From Nostoc sp. 'Peltigera membranacea cyanobiont' 210A (lineage in GTDB: Bacteria > Cyanobacteriota > Cyanobacteriia > Cyanobacteriales > Nostocaceae), in assembly GCF_002246015.1 (NCBI RefSeq), contig NZ_NOLJ01000010.1, forward strand, positions 127,053 to 191,052: a DNA stretch of 64,000 bases, in the 5' to 3' direction. Shown piece after piece: positions 44,794 through 53,838 of this stretch. The notes under the pieces are model-generated. The model made no database searches and had not been told where the DNA came from. It saw only the letters and a list, made by a program, of their open reading frames with translations. The translations under genes and the position numbers were made by a program. Within the stretch, counting starts at the first letter, position 1. The number at the start of each line of letters is the position of its first letter.

Positions 44794-45552
44794 ATGAACT
44801 TAACACCCAGTGAGTTAGAACGCTATCACCGCCAAATGATGCTTCCCAATTTTGGAGAAGCAGGACAAAAGCGCTTGAAGTCTGCAACGGTTTTGGTTAC
44901 AGGTGTAGGGGGATTAGGCGGTACATCAGCACTTTATTTGGCAGTAGCAGGTGTTGGGCGGCTAATTCTAGTTCGGGGTGGTGACTTACGGCTAGATGAT
45001 CTGAATCGTCAGGTTCTGATGACAAATGATTGGGTTGGTAAGCCAAGAGTATTCAAAGCCAGAGAAACTCTGCAAGCTATTAATCCTGATATTCGGGTGG
45101 AAGCAGTTCATGATTACGTTACAAAGGAGAATGTAGACTCTTTAGTGCAATCTGCTGATATAGCTGTTGATTGCGCCCACAATTTCACAGAGCGGAACTT
45201 GCTCAATGAGGCTTGCGTGCGCTGGCAAAAACCAATGGTGGAAGCTGCAATGGACGGAATGGAAGCTTACCTGACGACGATTATTCCTGGTGTCACTCCT
45301 TGTCTATCATGCTTGTTCCCAGAAAAGCCAGATTGGAATCAGCGTGGGTTCTCGGTTATCGGTGCTGTTTCTGGGACACTAGCTTGTCTTAGTGCATTAG
45401 AGGTAATAAAGTTGATTACTAAGTTTAGCCAACCCTTATTATCACAACTGCTGACAATCGACTTGATGCGAATGGAATTTGCCAAACGACATTCTTATCG
45501 CGATCCTTCATGTCTGGTGTGTGGTAGCAGTTCTTGCTCGGAAAATTCGTAA
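44794..45552 (+). CDS. hesA: HesA, MoeB/ThiF-family adenylyltransferase
   Basis: 252 aa. The nucleotide-binding GVGGLGGTSALYLA (37-50) is followed by DLNRQVLM and GKPRVFKARETLQAINPDI. Zinc-type CxxC pairs are at 170-173 (CLSC) and 240-243 (CLVC). It matches the cyanobacterial HesA of nif regions, which belongs to the E1-like family that adenylates C-terminal Gly-Gly of sulfur carriers. The exact role of HesA is not settled; it is linked to nitrogenase molybdenum metabolism. Here no nif genes adjoin it. Instead it stands among molybdenum-type genes (molbindin, a molybdopterin-fold protein, modD), suggesting a second, Mo-related copy. Confidence 0.8.
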   Translation: MNLTPSELERYHRQMMLPNFGEAGQKRLKSATVLVTGVGGLGGTSALYLAVAGVGRLILVRGGDLRLDDLNRQVLMTNDWVGKPRVFKARETLQAINPDIRVEAVHDYVTKENVDSLVQSADIAVDCAHNFTERNLLNEACVRWQKPMVEAAMDGMEAYLTTIIPGVTPCLSCLFPEKPDWNQRGFSVIGAVSGTLACLSALEVIKLITKFSQPLLSQLLTIDLMRMEFAKRHSYRDPSCLVCGSSSCSENS

Positions 45553-45617
45553 ATAGTTGGATAATCGTAGCGATCGCTCTATGAGCAGATCGCCACAACT
45601 TATCTACTCATATCGAG

Positions 45618-45827
45618 CTATTCTGTAGCAATTATGACATCTGACGCTTTAATCACAGCGATCGCTTGTTTTCCCTCTTGAAGTTGGAGATGCTCTACCG
45701 ACTCCTTGGTAATAATTGCAGTTACTTCCACCCCAGGCACAATTTCTAATATCACCTCAGAGTTGACTGCTCCTGGGTGAATTTTCTTAATAGTTCCTTT
45801 TAAGGAATTACGAGCGCTAACTTCCAT
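45618..45827 (-). CDS. Molbindin-like TOBE-domain molybdate-binding protein
   Basis: 69 aa, one Mop/TOBE domain. The signature is ARNSLKGTIKKIHPGAVNSE, then VTAIITKESVEHLQL and AVIKASDVIIATE. Such molbindins assemble into hexamers that bind molybdate for storage or delivery. The start codon is followed directly by the conserved MEVSARN. Convergent with hesA, 65 bases away. Confidence 0.9.
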   Translation of the reverse strand: MEVSARNSLKGTIKKIHPGAVNSEVILEIVPGVEVTAIITKESVEHLQLQEGKQAIAVIKASDVIIATE

Positions 45828-46002
45828 ATTTTGATTCTCCCAACTTATAAGATAATTCTGAACTGATTAATACTAACAACTATGAGATTGTTGGATTCTC
45901 CTCATTTAGTGAGATATCTTCAGCCTTACAGAAGAACTTAGATATCATACTGGTATTACAAGATCAACTCTTCGTTGTAGGCATCTTTAATCAGACGGGT
46001 TT

Positions 46003-46680
46003 TTAGAAATATTTTGGTTTCAAAGGAGAAGGAGGAGCAGATAATATGACAATATTTCTTACATTAGTAACATAACGACCTCCAGCTTTGTCACCTGGAA
46101 CTACTAAACGAGCAAATCCTTCGTCTGTTAAAGGCACGACTTTACCATCATTACCTTTTTTTGCAAATGCAACTAGCACTGTTTTCCCTTCAAAGTTAGG
46201 TTGAATTTCACCAATAGCTACGACTGCACCATAGCAATCTGTGGCATCAACTAGAACATATTGCCTCAGAAAAGAGTTTTTAGAATTCACCCCAGAATTC
46301 CCAGGTTTTAGACCACCTCCGGCTTTCGGATTATTAATCAATTCCCATAGAGGAACTCCATAGTATGTTTCTGTTCGTGGCCCTGAGCCAGTTTGAAAGC
46401 TCACAGTGACTTCAGTAACTAATGCTGGATTTTGTTTTTTTAAAGCATCTTGTAAATTTCGCAGTTTTTGCAAGTTATAAGTGGCTGGATTATTGAGTTC
46501 TCCACCCAAGCGAAAACTTTGCGAAGAACCTCCAAGACACTTATTTTTATCCCAGACAGAAGGTGTTTTTTCTTCTTTTTCTGAGGGAAGACTACTTCTT
46601 GAGTCAGCTAAAGTAGGCTGCCATAAAACCAGTATCGATAGCATTAAAGACGCAATGGGTATCGTGCGGGTAAAACGCAT
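46003..46680 (-). CDS. Exported molybdopterin-oxidoreductase-fold protein lacking the Mo-ligand Cys
   Basis: 225 aa. A signal peptide (RTIPIASLMLSILVLWQPTLA) targets it to the periplasm. The domain follows the sulfite-oxidase/MsrP (Oxidored_molyb) plan: GGELNNPATYNLQKL, TYYGVPLWELI, VLVDATDCYGAVVAIGE, and GFARLVVPGDKAGGRYV. The segment where those enzymes carry the molybdenum-coordinating cysteine (after the NPATY region) reads VSFQTGSGP, without Cys. It may therefore bind a ligand without catalysis. Near hesA and molbindin, consistent with a molybdenum context. Confidence 0.7.
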   Translation of the reverse strand: MRFTRTIPIASLMLSILVLWQPTLADSRSSLPSEKEEKTPSVWDKNKCLGGSSQSFRLGGELNNPATYNLQKLRNLQDALKKQNPALVTEVTVSFQTGSGPRTETYYGVPLWELINNPKAGGGLKPGNSGVNSKNSFLRQYVLVDATDCYGAVVAIGEIQPNFEGKTVLVAFAKKGNDGKVVPLTDEGFARLVVPGDKAGGRYVTNVRNIVILSAPPSPLKPKYF

Positions 46681-47472
46681 AAAACATTTCTCCGTTTACT
46701 ATTGAATATTGAAAAAACTAGATTGTTTTGCTCAAAGCTGTTTGCTTACCAAAAATTAGTATCGTTATCGCCAAAATTGAGCAATTTGACAATAGATTCT
46801 GTTAGATAAAAATAAAAACGGTTCTATCGTTAAACTTTTAACTCCTTACCAAACGCTACTAAATAGCTAGTTTTTAATATGATTTATTAAAAACTAATAA
46901 ATCCTAACGCCAAAGTTAGCCACAAACCTCTTGTTAGATTTGCGTTTTTCCAAATGGATAAGTATATCTGTGTAATCTAATGAAGATAATACCAACTTAT
47001 TGAGTAAAATACCAACTAATATAGTAATCAAACACGAACAAAATTAATTTTTATTTCTTTTTAAAATAGTTAAGCTTAATATTGTATAGAAACTAAGCTG
47101 TCGTTATTTACCTTATAAATAGGTAACTATCAAGTTAATAAACTCTTTATAAGTGAGACTCACCTGTAAATTGGAAAACTGTTCTAGTTATGGGGAAGGG
47201 TTGTAGTTGTCCCGACACTATAGTTTAAGCAAAACCATACAGCCACTAGACTATTCCGTGTATACAACCAATAGACCAAATAAATGCTACAATTCTTAGT
47301 GCAGTGAATAGAGCGATAGATGGCTATATCGCTCTATTTCATCAACTGCTTAAGAGCTTCGCAAAACGCCCACTTACTTCTGTTTTAAGTCTTGCCTAAG
47401 CCCTGTTCTTTCTGGCTCAACTCCTGCGTTTTAACAACTGCAATCTTAAGTATCAAACTAAGTTAAAAATGC
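46681..47472. other. Intergenic, AT-rich, no gene seen
   Basis: No coding region was recognised. It lies between the divergent exported protein and the remnant 3' end of modD. Confidence 0.5.
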
Positions 47473-47548
47473 CTACTGTGCCATTGTCATTTTGACTGCA
47501 ATATCGCATGGTTTACCAAAGTACGGTGAACTTGTCACTAAAATATTT
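47473..47548 (-). pseudogene. modD: modD 3' end, detached by an ISL3 insertion
   Basis: On the minus strand this reads (N)ILVTSSPYFGKPCDIAVKMTM-type sequence to a TAG at 47473-47475. VTSSPYFGKPCDI is the typical end of ModD/QPRTase-like proteins. It has no start and continues the frame of the 5' part at 48992-49767 if the IS element and one copy of the target duplication are removed. Confidence 0.88.
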
Positions 47549-48983
47549 GGTTCTTCAGTACTTACTATGCTAAATTATTAGCTGCGAAGGTTAAAAAGTA
47601 TAAAGAATTGCATAAAATATTTAGTAAAACTTTTGACATAATTGACTTAGGACGCAGATTCATTATTAACTGTAAGTACTAGAAAAGTATTTTTTGTCTA
47701 TTTACAGTTATGAACAGGAAACAAAATATTAAAATACTAACAGAGCTTCTAGATTTAAAAGATGTGAAAGTTATATCACATCGCCTTCATGTCGGGATAG
47801 GAATGATTTTACAAATAGAATCAATAAAATCATACAGTACTTGTCCTCGCTGTGGTACAAAAAGCCATAGATTACATCAAAATCATCGATACATTGTTAA
47901 AGATTTACCTTTCGGTGAGAAACCAGTATTTTTAGAAATAAATAGAAGACAATTCAAATGCGAAGAATGTAAAAAACCCTTTAGTGAGAATTTAGATTTC
48001 GTGAGCCAGAAAAGAACTTATACAAAACGGCTGGCACACAAGATAATACAAGAGGTAGTAGAAAACGATATCCACAGTGTAGCTGATCAAGGGATAGTGA
48101 CAACAGAAGAAATAGAAAGAATGTTAAAAGACGCTTCGCTTGAATTATCTGATGACAAACCTTCTCTGATAAAAAGACTTGGAATCGATGAGATAGCTCT
48201 GGTTAAGGGCAAGGGTAATTACTGCGCCGTACTAATAGATTTAGATACATCTAAGCTAGTAACTATTTTAAATGGGCGCACGCAAGAAGTAGTGAAGGAA
48301 ACCCTTTTAGAATGGGGATATGAGGTCTTAGAACAAATTGAGGAAGTGAGTATAGATTTGTGGGTTGGTTATAAAAACGTTGTCACAGAATTAATGCCCA
48401 ATGCTCAAGTAGTAGCAGATAGATTTCATGTAATGACACAGATTAATAAAGAATTAGATACACAGAGAAAACGAGAGAAACGGAGTCTAGAAGAATTAAT
48501 TAAAAAAGCGCAATTATCAGCACAAAAAGCTGAATATGAAAAACTTTTATCGGGATTAAAAAATAGTAAGTACGTTTTACTTAAAAATGAGTCAGACTTA
48601 AATGAAGAGCAAATAAATAAACTTTCTGAAGTCAAGAATGTATCTCCTGTCTTAAAAGAAATGCATGAATTAAAAGAAAAATTTAGAAAGATTTTTAATA
48701 AGACAGATAATTGGTATCCGGGAGTTTTTAAACTCGGTATGTGGTTATCGAAAGCTAAAAAATATTTTCCCAAGAGTAACAATACTATTATCCGTTGGTT
48801 TGATGAGATAATTGCTTACTTTGATAATGGGACAAGTAGTGGTGCTGTGGAAGGTATTAATAACAAGATCAAGTTGATTAAACGTTCCGGTTATGGATTT
48901 AGAAACTTTGACAATTTCCGAGTTAGATGCTTATTGAATTGGCATTTTAACTATTAGTTAAGCATACTATGTACTGAAGAACC
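47549..48983 (+). mobile_element. ISL3-family insertion sequence, apparently intact
   Basis: 1435 bp. Imperfect terminal inverted repeats of about 26 bp (23 matching) begin GGTTCTTCAGTAC at 47549; the reverse complement of the right end, 48958-48983, begins the same. An 8-bp target duplication AAATATTT lies at 47541-47548 and 48984-48991, the usual length for ISL3. One full-length transposase gene lies between. Confidence 0.92.
47710..48957 (+). CDS. ISL3-family transposase
   Basis: 415 aa, full length. The N-terminal zinc-finger-like cysteines CPRCG and CEECKKPF are followed by the helix-turn-helix region. The DDE catalytic part has RLGIDEIALVKG, then ADRFHVMTQINKEL, and ends GAVEGINNKIKLIKRSGYG with the glutamate. 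The ORF is undamaged, so the element may be active. It is the only gene in the IS. Confidence 0.93.
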   Translation: MNRKQNIKILTELLDLKDVKVISHRLHVGIGMILQIESIKSYSTCPRCGTKSHRLHQNHRYIVKDLPFGEKPVFLEINRRQFKCEECKKPFSENLDFVSQKRTYTKRLAHKIIQEVVENDIHSVADQGIVTTEEIERMLKDASLELSDDKPSLIKRLGIDEIALVKGKGNYCAVLIDLDTSKLVTILNGRTQEVVKETLLEWGYEVLEQIEEVSIDLWVGYKNVVTELMPNAQVVADRFHVMTQINKELDTQRKREKRSLEELIKKAQLSAQKAEYEKLLSGLKNSKYVLLKNESDLNEEQINKLSEVKNVSPVLKEMHELKEKFRKIFNKTDNWYPGVFKLGMWLSKAKKYFPKSNNTIIRWFDEIIAYFDNGTSSGAVEGINNKIKLIKRSGYGFRNFDNFRVRCLLNWHFNY

Positions 48984-49767
48984 AAATATTTACACCAGTA
49001 CTAGCATAATCCTTTATATTTTCAGAGGTAATACCACCAGCAGCTGCTAGTTTTAAGTTTGGATACTGCTGCTTCAATTTCAAAACTAGAGGCTCAAGGT
49101 CTAGTAGGGGAATTTTATCAAACTGAATTAAATCTACACCTGCTTGAGCAGCCATCCAAGCATCTTTTGGTGTATCTACTTCAACGCAAATATGTTGTTC
49201 TGGAAACTGTCGTCGCAGTTCATTCATGCGCTCAATTAACCCACCTATACCTCCCAGGAATATCAGGTGTTGGTTAAAGATCAGAACTGTTTCAGATAAT
49301 CCTAAGCGATGAAAAAATCCTCCGCCAGCTAGAACTGCTTTGATGGAAAGCGCTCTAGTACCTGGAAAACATTTACGAGTAGTCACAATAGAAACAGATT
49401 GATTTACTGTTTTAGCAGTATCTACTAATACTCTTGTACGCGAAGCAATACCGGAGGCGTATTCCATCAAATTTAAAGCAACTCTCCAGCCACTGTGCAA
49501 AGCTTGAGCAGTGCCACTAGCTTGAAGAATTAATTGCTTTTCTTGGCAGACTGTACCACTTTCGACTTGATAATGAACTTCGGCACCACAATATTTTAAT
49601 ACTCTGGCTGCTTCTTCAGTAGCGCAAATGGTCATCGGATGACGGGTAGAAAACTCGATTTCACCAGGTTGCTTGCCAATGCCAAGTCCGTAGGTTGTCA
49701 AATCTAGGTAAGGAACATCTTCCTGAATTAACCTAGCGATCGCCTCATCTGAGAAGAAAACACTCAT
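48967..49767 (-). pseudogene. modD: modD 5' part, truncated by ISL3
   Basis: 266 codons from the preferred ATG at 49767 (a TTG 8 codons upstream is also in frame). It is a quinolinate-phosphoribosyltransferase-like protein of the ModD group: VPYLDLTTYGLG, VSIVTTRKCFPGTRAL, and AGGGFFHRLGLSE match ModD, linked to molybdenum transport genes but of uncertain function. After STGVNI the reading enters the inverted repeat of the IS and ends WFFST, replacing about 20 native residues (VTSSPYFGKPCDI...) that lie beyond the IS. The barrel's last strand is lost, so the protein is probably impaired. Family length is about 280. Confidence 0.9.
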
Positions 49768-50034
49768 TTTAGTTTTATGATCGGCTGACAAATAAATAGC
49801 TCAATCAAGATTCCCACTAAACCTAATCTCATTCAGTTGTAGGAATTGTAATAATTACTACTGTTGTCCCAAATAGTTGGTAACAAAATAACTTTGTTAA
49901 GAAAGAATATATACCTCAGTCGCCAAAATTCGTTAAATGCTGAAATTGGAAGCTATTGACTTATAATATCAAGCTTGAATTTAGCAATCATACGGATAGT
50001 GTAAATTACAAACATAATCCAAAGAAGATTGAGA

Positions 50035-50265
50035 ATGCTAAATTTAGATGCCATTGATCGTACAACAATGCAATCAGTTCCATACAGTTTTGACGAAAAA
50101 CCAGAATCTGTCTTTCAAGATATTGCACCACTGGGCCAGTTTTCGGCTGTGATTGTGCGCTCAGATAATTCCTGGCACATGGTAACTCCAGTAGCATCGA
50201 CTGCACTACAGTGCCGATTGGCTCTCAGGATTGCTTTTTTTCACAATCTCGATCCAGGTGCTTAG
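50035..50265 (+). CDS. Small hypothetical protein
   Basis: 76 aa. I chose the ATG at 50035 over an in-frame TTG two codons upstream. No recognised motif. There is a hydrophobic/aromatic pattern in SFDEKPESVFQDIAPLG and two Cys-free halves; the C-terminus TALQCRLALRIAFFHNLDPG contains one Cys. It sits between modD and the tRNA. Confidence 0.5.
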   Translation: MLNLDAIDRTTMQSVPYSFDEKPESVFQDIAPLGQFSAVIVRSDNSWHMVTPVASTALQCRLALRIAFFHNLDPGA

Positions 50266-50375
50266 TCCGTAGTAAAAATCCAATTTCTACACAAAAGGCG
50301 ATCGCCTCTATTTTCTGGAAACAAGTAGTTAACTAACAATACAAAAGGCAGTTAGCAGAGTATAGAGTATTCTGA

Positions 50376-50446
<71 letters not shown>

Positions 50447-50626
50447 ACAGCAAGATTCCTTGAACTACTTTAATGTTCCTAAGATGTCTTAGTAGGCATT
50501 TTGTAGTCATAGGACGCTAGTTTAACCATGATAGCATAGGATTCTGAGGTAGAGATAGTGGGTTAACTGGATGTTTCTGGTAGTTTTTAAGCGATCGCTA
50601 AGTTATAAGTTTTGATTCCTCACTTG

Positions 50627-51217
50627 TTACACCTTGACTTCATTGGCAAAACTACCCCAACGGAGAAAGTGAAATGGGCCGGCGATAGAACCCCACAGAC
50701 GTTCATCGGTGTCTAAATCCCTTCCCCTGTCGAGGCTGAAAAATTCTTGAGCGTCAATCTCAAATTCGTTATCCAGATAAGTATTTTTGCCGTCACGAAC
50801 CACTATGCAGCCTTTACCAGGTTCAACTCTGCCTTTGAAGCTCTTACCTGTCCACTCTACAATCATGTTGCAGCCTGACATTTTTTCCAGTTGGTCAACA
50901 GACAACTCTTTGAGGCGTTCGGGTTCACGAGATGCACCGTAAAATTTTTGTTCTTCTTTAACGGTGTAGTGTTCAATAGCAATGTGGTTTTCTGCCGGAA
51001 TCAACTTCATTACCCGCATCCGGTAGGGTTGATTAAGCATAAAATCATAAGCTTGTTCGAGAAATAAACTTACCCCTGAGAACAATTCTAAGGGAAGGGG
51101 ACGGATACACACACGGATATGGGCATAAAAAGGCGGATTTTCAAAAGCTTGTTCTTGATTGCTAAAGTCAGCTGCCATCCAGCGGGCTAAGGTGGCGATA
51201 TCAGTTGAATGAGTCAT
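50627..51217 (-). CDS. cpcT: Phycocyanobilin lyase CpcT (beta-phycocyanin Cys-153)
   Basis: 196 aa. It belongs to the CpcT/CpeT family by the start THSTDIATLARWMAADFSNQ and FYAHIRVCIRPLPLELFSG, and the conserved YGASREPERLKEL and EWTGKSFKGRVEPGKGC. Family knowledge: CpcT attaches phycocyanobilin to Cys-153 of phycocyanin beta and phycoerythrocyanin beta subunits. Length and N-terminus match the Anabaena enzyme as I recall it. Monocistronic, in cytoplasm near phycobilisome assembly. ATG at 51217. Confidence 0.9.
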   Translation of the reverse strand: MTHSTDIATLARWMAADFSNQEQAFENPPFYAHIRVCIRPLPLELFSGVSLFLEQAYDFMLNQPYRMRVMKLIPAENHIAIEHYTVKEEQKFYGASREPERLKELSVDQLEKMSGCNMIVEWTGKSFKGRVEPGKGCIVVRDGKNTYLDNEFEIDAQEFFSLDRGRDLDTDERLWGSIAGPFHFLRWGSFANEVKV

Positions 51218-51721
51218 TACAAAACGATCGACTAGTTGCTTAAATATGATCTAGGATTATTTTGACACTCCCCTGACTCAAAAATCCTGGTTGCGATCGC
51301 AATTTTTAAATTATATCTACGATGGCTGCTTTGACTGGAGAAAATTAAACTGCTTCAGTACAAGTTAAACTGCTGACATCTTGTACTTAACAACTAGAAC
51401 TCGTTAGGCATTTATTTTGGCAAAATCTTCACTTACTGTATCCTGAAGCCACATAGCTCTCAGCCTGGATTTCTCACGCATAGTGTAGGCTTCAGGGGAA
51501 GAGGAGTGTGGGGAGTGTGGGGAGTGTGGGGGGTAAGGCTTCTTCCCCATCCTCCCACACCTCCCACACCCCTTGGATTTCTCACAAGAAGTGAGAAATC
51601 CAGGTCAGGCAGGCTTTTCTTGTCAAGCTGGAGAAAAGCTGGAGAATAGTTAGTCAATAATAGGCATGGGGATAATTAGCAATTATCTCATGCAAATCAC
51701 TCAAGGCAAAGTAAAGTACTC
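51218..51721. other. Intergenic with short tandem repeats
   Basis: GGAGTGTGGGGAGTGTGGGG-type tandem units (about 51505-51530) and TCCCACACCTCCCACACC opposite (about 51552-51570) form an imperfect palindrome, flanked by GGATTTCTCAC copies at 51468 and 51574. No gene. Confidence 0.6.
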
Positions 51722-52954
51722 ATGCTCAGGCACTTAATTGCGATCGCTACTGCCACTATACTCTTTAGCAATTCTTTAACGCTGGCAAAGAGTAAACCGC
51801 CGAAACCACCCGAACCCGATCAATTTCCTCCTAGCCCTCTAGAGATTACCACACCCGATCCACTGTCACCGCGATCGCCCAAGGATAAACAGCCGTTAAC
51901 TCCCCAAGAACGGCAAAAGTTAGAACCAGCGTTAGATGCGTTAAATCAAGAAGCTGCGGCGAAACTGCAAGCAGGCGAACAGATTGCGGCGTTTGAAATT
52001 TGGAACCGAGAACTGCGTTTGCGGCGCTTTTTAGGTTCATTAGCAGAGGTGCAAGCATTATCACGAGTTGGCGCGATCGCTTGGAAGCTAAACGACGGAC
52101 AAGAAGTACAATATATTACGGAAAGATTGCAAACGATTCAAAAACAGGCGCAATCTCAGCAAAAAACTGCCCCAATTGATTTAGAATTGTGGCGATCGCT
52201 AGGTGAAGCTTATAAAAATGTGCGATCGTCTAAACTGGCTATAGAAGCTTACAACCAAGTTTTGCTACTAGTGCGACAACAAAAAGATCAAGTAGCGGTA
52301 TTAGAAACCCTCAAAACACTTGGAGAACTGCATTTGAGTTGGTTTGATTATCGCAAAGCTGCGCCAATCTACGAGGAATTGTTGAGTTTCGCTACATCTC
52401 TTGGCGATCGTGTAAACGAGGTAACATATCTGCAACAACTGGCTTATATTTACGAGCAGACAAGCCAACCACAGCAGTCATTGAATGTACTTAACAAACT
52501 AGCAGAAATTTATCTCAATGAAAATAAGCTTACGGAAATACCAGAATTAAAGCTAGCGATCGCTTCAGATTACGAATCTCTAGCTAAGAAAGATCCTAAC
52601 TTACTGCTAGAAGCTTTTAATAATTATCAAGAAGCTTATACCACTGCTTGGCAATTAAAGGAGTACGTTCGGGCTGGTGATGCTTTGCAGAAGTTAATTG
52701 CGCTGTATCGTTCCCAAGGACAAACACAGGAGGCTTTGCAGGCTAGCGAAATTCTGGTGCAGATACAGGCGCAAGCCGCCAATTTTTACGGAATGATGCA
52801 AGCTTATGACCAAATTGGGCAATTGTATCTAGAACGCAAAGAATTTCCTCAAGCATTAACAGCTTTTCAACAAGGGTTAAAACTGGCGCAACAACTCAAA
52901 CATCAAGAAGCATACTTTACTGGGCAAATTGCCAAACTATCGAAAGCAAACTAA
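51722..52954 (+). CDS. Exported TPR-repeat protein
   Basis: 410 aa. A signal peptide precedes a Pro-rich segment (KSKPPKPPEPDQFPPSPLEI). From about residue 80 come helical TPR-like repeats: a first set around AYKNVRSSKLAIEAYNQVLL, then ELHLSWFDYRKAAPIYEELL, and a last QLYLERKEFPQALTAFQQGL. It is probably a periplasmic or envelope scaffold for protein interactions. No enzymatic motif seen. The start is at position 51722 with no clear ribosome-binding site. The next gene starts about 65 bases after it, on the same strand. Confidence 0.8.
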   Translation: MLRHLIAIATATILFSNSLTLAKSKPPKPPEPDQFPPSPLEITTPDPLSPRSPKDKQPLTPQERQKLEPALDALNQEAAAKLQAGEQIAAFEIWNRELRLRRFLGSLAEVQALSRVGAIAWKLNDGQEVQYITERLQTIQKQAQSQQKTAPIDLELWRSLGEAYKNVRSSKLAIEAYNQVLLLVRQQKDQVAVLETLKTLGELHLSWFDYRKAAPIYEELLSFATSLGDRVNEVTYLQQLAYIYEQTSQPQQSLNVLNKLAEIYLNENKLTEIPELKLAIASDYESLAKKDPNLLLEAFNNYQEAYTTAWQLKEYVRAGDALQKLIALYRSQGQTQEALQASEILVQIQAQAANFYGMMQAYDQIGQLYLERKEFPQALTAFQQGLKLAQQLKHQEAYFTGQIAKLSKAN

Positions 52955-53018
52955 CTGAAATTTCTGCGATCGCTTAACATAAAAATACCCGTCACGCCTA
53001 ACCACAAGGTGAAAAGCT

Positions 53019-53765
53019 ATGTCAGAAACTACCCTAGCTACACCAGATATTCAACTTCCACCTACCCAAGCAGAATTACCATACGATGACGGTATCCCAA
53101 TGGAAAGCCCACGACACAAAGCCCAGATGGATTTGCTGATAGATGCTTTGATACCTTGGTTGGAAGAACGAGAGGATGGGTTTATCGGCGGTAATATGTT
53201 TGTTTACTACAGTCTGGCCCAAGTGCGAAACAAAGACTTTAAAGGGCCAGACTTTTTTGCTGTGTTGGGAGTCCCGAAAGGAGAACGTCGCAGTTGGGTG
53301 GTTTGGGAAGAGGAGAAAGCACCAGATGTAGTCATTGAGTTGCTTTCTGACAGCACAGCCCAAGCAGACAAAAATCAGAAAAAGCTAATTTATCAAAATC
53401 AAATGCGTGTGCCAGAATATTTCTGGTTTGACCCTTTTAACCCTAATGATTGGGCTGGTTTTTCTAATGAGAAAGGAGCTTATCAACCTATTGCATTCAA
53501 TGCTCAAAATCAGTTAGTCAGTCAATCTTTAGGGTTAGCATTGCAGTTGTGGCAGGGAAGTTATAAAGGTATTGATGCTACTTGGTTACGCTGGGCAAAT
53601 TTGACAGGAGAATTGCTGCCAACTCCTGAAGAAAAGGAACGCCAAAGGGCAGACAAGGCAGAATCGCAGTTATTACAAACTGCACGCAACTTACTTGAGT
53701 CTGGGATGACAGTAGAACAGGTAGCTAGGTTAACAGGTTTGAATGTATCTGAGATAGAAACGTAG
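53019..53765 (+). CDS. Uma2-family (DUF820) protein, second copy
   Basis: 248 aa. The Uma2 core is present: SPRHKAQMDLLIDALIPWLE, then KGPDFFAVLGVP, then APDVVIELLSDSTAQADKNQ. About 50 extra C-terminal residues are helical and charged, ending ESGMTVEQVARLTGLNVSEI, which looks like a small helix-turn-helix. This tail is absent from the copy at 13131. The ATG has AAGGTG about 8 bases upstream. It may be co-transcribed with the TPR gene. Confidence 0.85.
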   Translation: MSETTLATPDIQLPPTQAELPYDDGIPMESPRHKAQMDLLIDALIPWLEEREDGFIGGNMFVYYSLAQVRNKDFKGPDFFAVLGVPKGERRSWVVWEEEKAPDVVIELLSDSTAQADKNQKKLIYQNQMRVPEYFWFDPFNPNDWAGFSNEKGAYQPIAFNAQNQLVSQSLGLALQLWQGSYKGIDATWLRWANLTGELLPTPEEKERQRADKAESQLLQTARNLLESGMTVEQVARLTGLNVSEIET

Positions 53766-53780
53766 AACTCAGAAGATATA

Positions 53781-53806
53781 GCATTTGTGTTGATGAGAGA
53801 AAAGCG
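53781..53806. repeat. 26-bp direct repeat left of the PIN toxin-antitoxin pair
   Basis: GCATTTGTGTTGATGAGAGA then AAAGCG, identical to 54635-54660 on the other side of the PIN gene pair. Confidence 0.85.
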
Positions 53807-53838
53807 CCTGACGACAAGCCAAAGAAGCGTCTACGCAT

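Noticed and set aside
44558..45552. MccB-like RiPP pair (peptide plus adenylating enzyme)
   Set aside because: The enzyme matches HesA too well, and the small frame does not end in a peptide precursor motif.
48426..48782. 118-codon frame antisense to the transposase
   Set aside because: Shadow of the intact ISL3 transposase.
51460..51657. 65-codon minus-strand frame
   Set aside because: It is a translation of GGAGTGTGGGG-type tandem repeats (TPHTPHTPHTP).
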